Assembly: GCA_019694555.1 (NCBI GenBank)
Contig: JAIBBS010000072.1
Coordinates: forward strand, 1 to 37,548
Length of the DNA stretch: 37,548 bases
Source: Nannocystaceae bacterium
Lineage (GTDB): Bacteria; Myxococcota_A; Polyangia; Nannocystales; Nannocystaceae
Reading direction: 5' to 3'
Part shown: one piece after another, positions 35,401 to 37,548 of the stretch
Position numbering within the stretch: the stretch's first letter is position 1
Layout of the letters: each line of letters begins with the position of its first letter
Program-made: the position numbers and the translations under genes
The notes under the pieces: model-generated
Told to the model about the DNA's origin: nothing
What the model saw: only the letters and a program-made list of their open reading frames with translations
Databases searched by the model: none

Positions 35401-37412
35401 TCGGCAGCGTCGAGCTGCCGCCGGGCCTGCACGCGTACAAGCTCGTGGTCGACGACGGCAGCGGCACGCAGTGGCTGCTCGATCCGGCGCAGGGCCGCCG
35501 CAAGTACGTCGACGAGGTCGAGAACTCCGCGGTGCTGGTACGCGACTGCAACCTGCCGCAGCTGGTCGTGACCAGCCACGAGACCGCGCGGCCCGCCGCG
35601 GGCGCGGGCAGCTTCGACGCCGAGCTCGACTACGTCGACGGCGCGCCGGGCGACGGCCCCGACGCGTCGGCGTTCGTCGCGACGCTGCGCCACGACTTCG
35701 ACGAGCGCGCGCTGCAGCCCGGTGAGATCACCATCGACGAGGACACCGGCGCGGTCACGCTCGCGCTCGAAGGGCTCGACGACGGCAAGTACACCGTGCT
35801 GCTGCAGGCGGTCGATCGCAGCGGTCGCGTCGGTGAGCTGCTGCGCTTGCCGCTGTGGATCGAGGCCGAGGCCTTCGACTGGCGCGACGCCGTGATCTAC
35901 ATGGTCATGACCGACCGCTTCCGCAACGGCAGCGGCGGCAACGATCCCGGGCCCACGCCCGGCGCCGATCCCCGCGGCGACTTCTTCGGCGGCGATCTGC
36001 AGGGCCTGCGCGCCGCCATCGACGACGGCACGCTCGACGCCCTGGGCGTGCGCGCGATCTGGGTCTCGCCGTTCCACACCAACCCGCAGGGCTCGTACCT
36101 CGCGAGCGACGGCGTGCACCTGGTCACCGGCTACCACGGCTACTGGCCCATCGCTGGTCGCGAGGTCGATGCGCGCATCGGCGGTGCCGAAGCGCTGCGG
36201 CAGATGGTCGCCAGCGCGCATGCCCACGGCATCCGCGTGCTGCAGGACTTCGTGATCAACCACGTCCACGAGGATCACGAGTACGTCGCCGATCATCCGG
36301 AGTGGTTCCGCACCGGCTGCGTCTGCGGCACGCCGGGCTGCGACTGGACCGCGAACGCGCTCGAGTGCAACTTCACCGCCTACCTGCCGGACGTGGACCA
36401 CCGCGTGCCCGAGGCCAACGCGGCGTTCGTGGACGACGCGGTGTGGTGGCTCGACGATTTCGATCTCGACGGCCTGCGCGTCGACGCGGTCAAGCACGTC
36501 GAGGAGGCTGCGACGCGCAACCTCGCCGCCGCGGTGCGCGAGGGCTTCGAGGCCGCCGGCACGCGCTACTTCCTGATGGGCGAGACCGCGATGGGTTGGA
36601 ACGACTGCGCCGACCCGTGCAACGACGAGAACTACGGCACGATCTCTCGCTACATCGGGCCGCTGGGCCTCGACGGTCAGTTCGACTTCGTGCTCTACCA
36701 CGGTGTGTCGTACCGGGTCTTCGCCTACGGCGACAACGGCATGCTGCACGCCGACTACTGGCTGCAACACGGGCTGTCGAAGTGGCCGCAGGGCGCGATC
36801 ATGACGCCGTACATCGGCAGCCACGACACCGCACGCTTCGCCTCGATCGCCGACTACCGCGGTCAAGACGGCGCACACTCGCGCGGCGTGCCGTTCAATC
36901 AGTGGTTCGACACCGCGGTGGCGCCCGGCGACGCCGAGCCCTACCGCCGCAGCCGCGTGGGCCTGGCGTGGCTGCTGGGTCTGCCCGGCGCGCCGCTGCT
37001 CTACTACGGCGACGAGTACGGCCAGTGGGGCGGTGTCGACCCCAACAACCGCGCGATGTGGCGCGACGACGGCCAGCTCAGCGCGTGGGAGACCGACACG
37101 CTCGACTTCGTGCGCGCGCTGGGCCAGGCCCGCCGCGAGCTCGAGCCGCTGCGTCGCGGCGACTACGTCTCGCTGTTCGCGACCGACGACACGTTGGTCT
37201 TCGCGCGCGCGCTGGGCCGGGGCGACGCCGCCATCGTCGCGCTGACGCGCGCCGACACCACCCAGCAGCACGACGTCAGTGTGGTGCAGCTGGGACTGCA
37301 GCCGGGCACGCAGCTGGTCGACGCGCTCGGTGGCGCGGGCGCGACGGTGCAGGGGGATGGCGACGTGACGATCGCGATTCCCGGCGACGGCGCGGTCATC
37401 CTCTCGCCGTGA
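32457..37412 (+). CDS. GH15-like hydrolase, MYXO-CTERM tail, lipoprotein signal and GH13 amylase in one frame
   Basis: One 1651-codon frame. Residues 1-24 are a Sec signal. Residues about 30-780 are a glucoamylase-type (GH15) enzyme: a beta-sandwich, then WARDGAYA (Asp415), IWETHWNG (Glu544, candidate acid) and VAETYDADAG (Glu727, candidate base). A Gly/Ser/Thr linker leads to a MYXO-CTERM tail: Cys838 and Cys840, a hydrophobic span and RRR. Without a stop, an internal ATG 35025 (Met857) begins a lipoprotein signal, MLLRRRARVLVCAGALASGC (Cys876). A CBM48-like domain (AFEAWPGVTAVRVAGEW) and GH13 motifs follow: DFVINH (Asp1264), GLRVDAVKH (Asp1343 nucleophile), MGETAMG (Glu1376), GSHDTARF (Asp1457). 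Together they would degrade starch or glycogen: GH13 endo-acting, GH15 releasing glucose. It could be a true polyprotein, two overlapping in-frame genes, or a sequence error. Confidence 0.85.
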   Translation: MSRWIGIAVALLLSASPALVRAQAAVQRTRFALPSSNGHGAIVVDLAAPAKRVVQFREHPFAAEEFALSEGGEEIWSGSGFYVVHTRDVLFDAYFGLRGPAGSTWLPDAPIDLDASGYLGIDDGEVGGTGIVALSQSWGQLSATTYAFAPMDLPHAGFVLLLRVRNDGPDDAADVQAFSLHNLHLGYGRPATAWDVGQDIAANGETLEHDGQRFRERGFAGTVVVHALGAPDRFGTAPGQNPYAQVLAGDDLGDNPPSAMAVDDAVGAWQFDLGTLAPGQEAWLGVAIAHWGDPFAGDTVAQWLDDWAAGRDAAQILDDERAGWAAFRDGLTLPSVDAYETSALQQSAAMLRMGQVRSTDVYLREWVDLDGNPRRTRLPSIDAPAQLPATVQHRGTGAVLASLPPGNWTYAWARDGAYAISAMSTLGMHEQARAGLEFYLQAEGGRFTQWDELADYDMPPYLVTLVRYLGFGVEETDFNDFGPNLEFDGFGLVLWALRNYVEASGDRTLLQQHWDDVRTRVADVIVALIEPETGLLRPDSSIWETHWNGRQRHWAYTNITAARGLCDAGALAELMGDDALAQDYRDAGRALRAAIATKLTDPSSALASNTEELAAGSGYADAAVIDAIAMGLFDPQGEIATATLAALDASLITPASEVGWSRNDDDVDHGGAEDLSPWGSVYDAVEWVVTDLRGAIAFRAAGDAERSDALLQWVTAQTLANYGMVAETYDADAGTYAFNTPMLGFGAGAYALALAHRGGAAIDPACGAYYEDDGGGSEGGSGSTGEGGGSGGTDGSGSTGEGGGSGGADGASISVGLDSGSDGSGSDGANAAGEGDGCSCNGAPRPGLFAALAVLAMLLRRRARVLVCAGALASGCSHEGTRQASGSSDDGDDVATTIPLTTSDGTDGSSDGGVASSSSGVADASSGSTGDPTGGIEVDVCPTAFAFEAWPGVTAVRVAGEWQGFDLPTATALVDRGGGSYLGSVELPPGLHAYKLVVDDGSGTQWLLDPAQGRRKYVDEVENSAVLVRDCNLPQLVVTSHETARPAAGAGSFDAELDYVDGAPGDGPDASAFVATLRHDFDERALQPGEITIDEDTGAVTLALEGLDDGKYTVLLQAVDRSGRVGELLRLPLWIEAEAFDWRDAVIYMVMTDRFRNGSGGNDPGPTPGADPRGDFFGGDLQGLRAAIDDGTLDALGVRAIWVSPFHTNPQGSYLASDGVHLVTGYHGYWPIAGREVDARIGGAEALRQMVASAHAHGIRVLQDFVINHVHEDHEYVADHPEWFRTGCVCGTPGCDWTANALECNFTAYLPDVDHRVPEANAAFVDDAVWWLDDFDLDGLRVDAVKHVEEAATRNLAAAVREGFEAAGTRYFLMGETAMGWNDCADPCNDENYGTISRYIGPLGLDGQFDFVLYHGVSYRVFAYGDNGMLHADYWLQHGLSKWPQGAIMTPYIGSHDTARFASIADYRGQDGAHSRGVPFNQWFDTAVAPGDAEPYRRSRVGLAWLLGLPGAPLLYYGDEYGQWGGVDPNNRAMWRDDGQLSAWETDTLDFVRALGQARRELEPLRRGDYVSLFATDDTLVFARALGRGDAAIVALTRADTTQQHDVSVVQLGLQPGTQLVDALGGAGATVQGDGDVTIAIPGDGAVILSP
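34794..34883 (+). repeat. two 45-nt tandem repeats in the linker
   Basis: Units 34794-34838 and 34839-34883 encode GSGSTGEGGGSGGTD and GSGSTGEGGGSGGAD. They form the flexible linker between the GH15 domain and the MYXO-CTERM tail. The near identity shows a recent duplication of one 15-residue unit. Confidence 0.75.
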
Positions 37413-37425
37413 TCGCGGCCACGCG

Positions 37426-37548
37426 TCAGCGCGCCGCGGCCTCGAGCCACGCGTCTTCCTGCGCCCACATCGCGTCGACGCGCGCCTCCATGCGCTCGTG
37501 GATCGCCTCCGCCGACGGGTCGTCGTCGTCTGTGAATTCCTCCACCGG
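37426..37548 (-). CDS. C-terminal end of a gene cut by the window
   Basis: The last 40 codons of a minus-strand gene, with the stop at 37426-37428. The ending is acidic then helical (VEEFTDDDDPSAEAIHERME... WAQEDAWLEAAAR), with the codon use of its neighbours. It is convergent with the glycoside hydrolase gene, 13 nt between stops. The fragment is too short to assign a family. Confidence 0.6.
   Translation of the reverse strand, partial: PVEEFTDDDDPSAEAIHERMEARVDAMWAQEDAWLEAAAR

Noticed and set aside
32439..37271. Minus-strand open frame of about 1600 codons opposite the glycoside hydrolase gene
   Set aside because: It is Arg/Ala/Val/His-rich without domains and mirrors the third-position GC bias of the real plus-strand gene, which has clear GH15 and GH13 motifs.

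Overview
The window is very GC-rich with strong third-position G/C bias. It is full of lipoproteins whose lipobox Cys is followed by Ser/Thr/Gly/Asp-rich linkers, and it carries TPR-type Ser/Thr kinases, an FG-GAP lipoprotein and a MYXO-CTERM sorting tail. Together these point to a myxobacterium (Myxococcota), most like the Nannocystis/Plesiocystis/Enhygromyxa group. That placement is inferred from protein style, not from a marker gene. I see no rRNA, tRNA, CRISPR, integrase, transposase or phage gene.

Layout. (1) 1-5.5 kb: two tandem paralogous Cys-rich lipoproteins with a stray signal-peptide-like stretch between them, a lipoprotein of the nitrilase superfamily, a convergent HAD class-B-like acid phosphatase lipoprotein, and a small predicted envelope protein. 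(2) 5.2-11.9 kb: a lipoprotein, then a tight four-gene operon (6827-11881). The operon encodes a HAD-IB-like protein lacking its catalytic Asp residues, an alcohol-forming fatty acyl-CoA reductase, a second reductase-like extended SDR, and a polysaccharide pyruvyl transferase-like protein. It looks like a dedicated fatty alcohol/lipid pathway and is one of the two best candidates for an undescribed system. (3) 11.9-16 kb: a DDAH-like hydrolase, a Ser/Ala/Asp-repeat lipoprotein with a 20-Cys domain, a small lipoprotein, a tandem 47-nt repeat, an ECF sigma factor, a DUF2267-like protein and a short secreted protein. (4) 15.9-21.8 kb: a tightly packed set of a large lipoprotein, a Ser/Thr kinase with TPRs and a creatininase-family lipoprotein. 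(5) 21.9-26.1 kb: an FG-GAP lipoprotein and a lipoprotein with one haem-binding CxxCH. (6) 26.1-32.3 kb, minus strand: a kinase paralogue, an 822-residue transglutaminase-elicitor-like protein and a stand-alone macrodomain. (7) 32.4-37.4 kb: one 1651-codon open frame that joins a GH15-like enzyme, a MYXO-CTERM tail, a lipoprotein signal and a GH13 amylase. This is the other prime candidate. A partial minus-strand gene ends the window.

Regulation and small-scale structure. Several genes have a TAnnnT -10-like hexamer ending only 9-11 nt before the start codon, which implies leaderless or nearly leaderless mRNAs. A 47-nt double-hairpin repeat occurs three times, twice in tandem at 13.85 kb and once inverted at 5.27 kb. 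Most long open frames on the strand opposite these genes are GC-bias shadows and are not listed.
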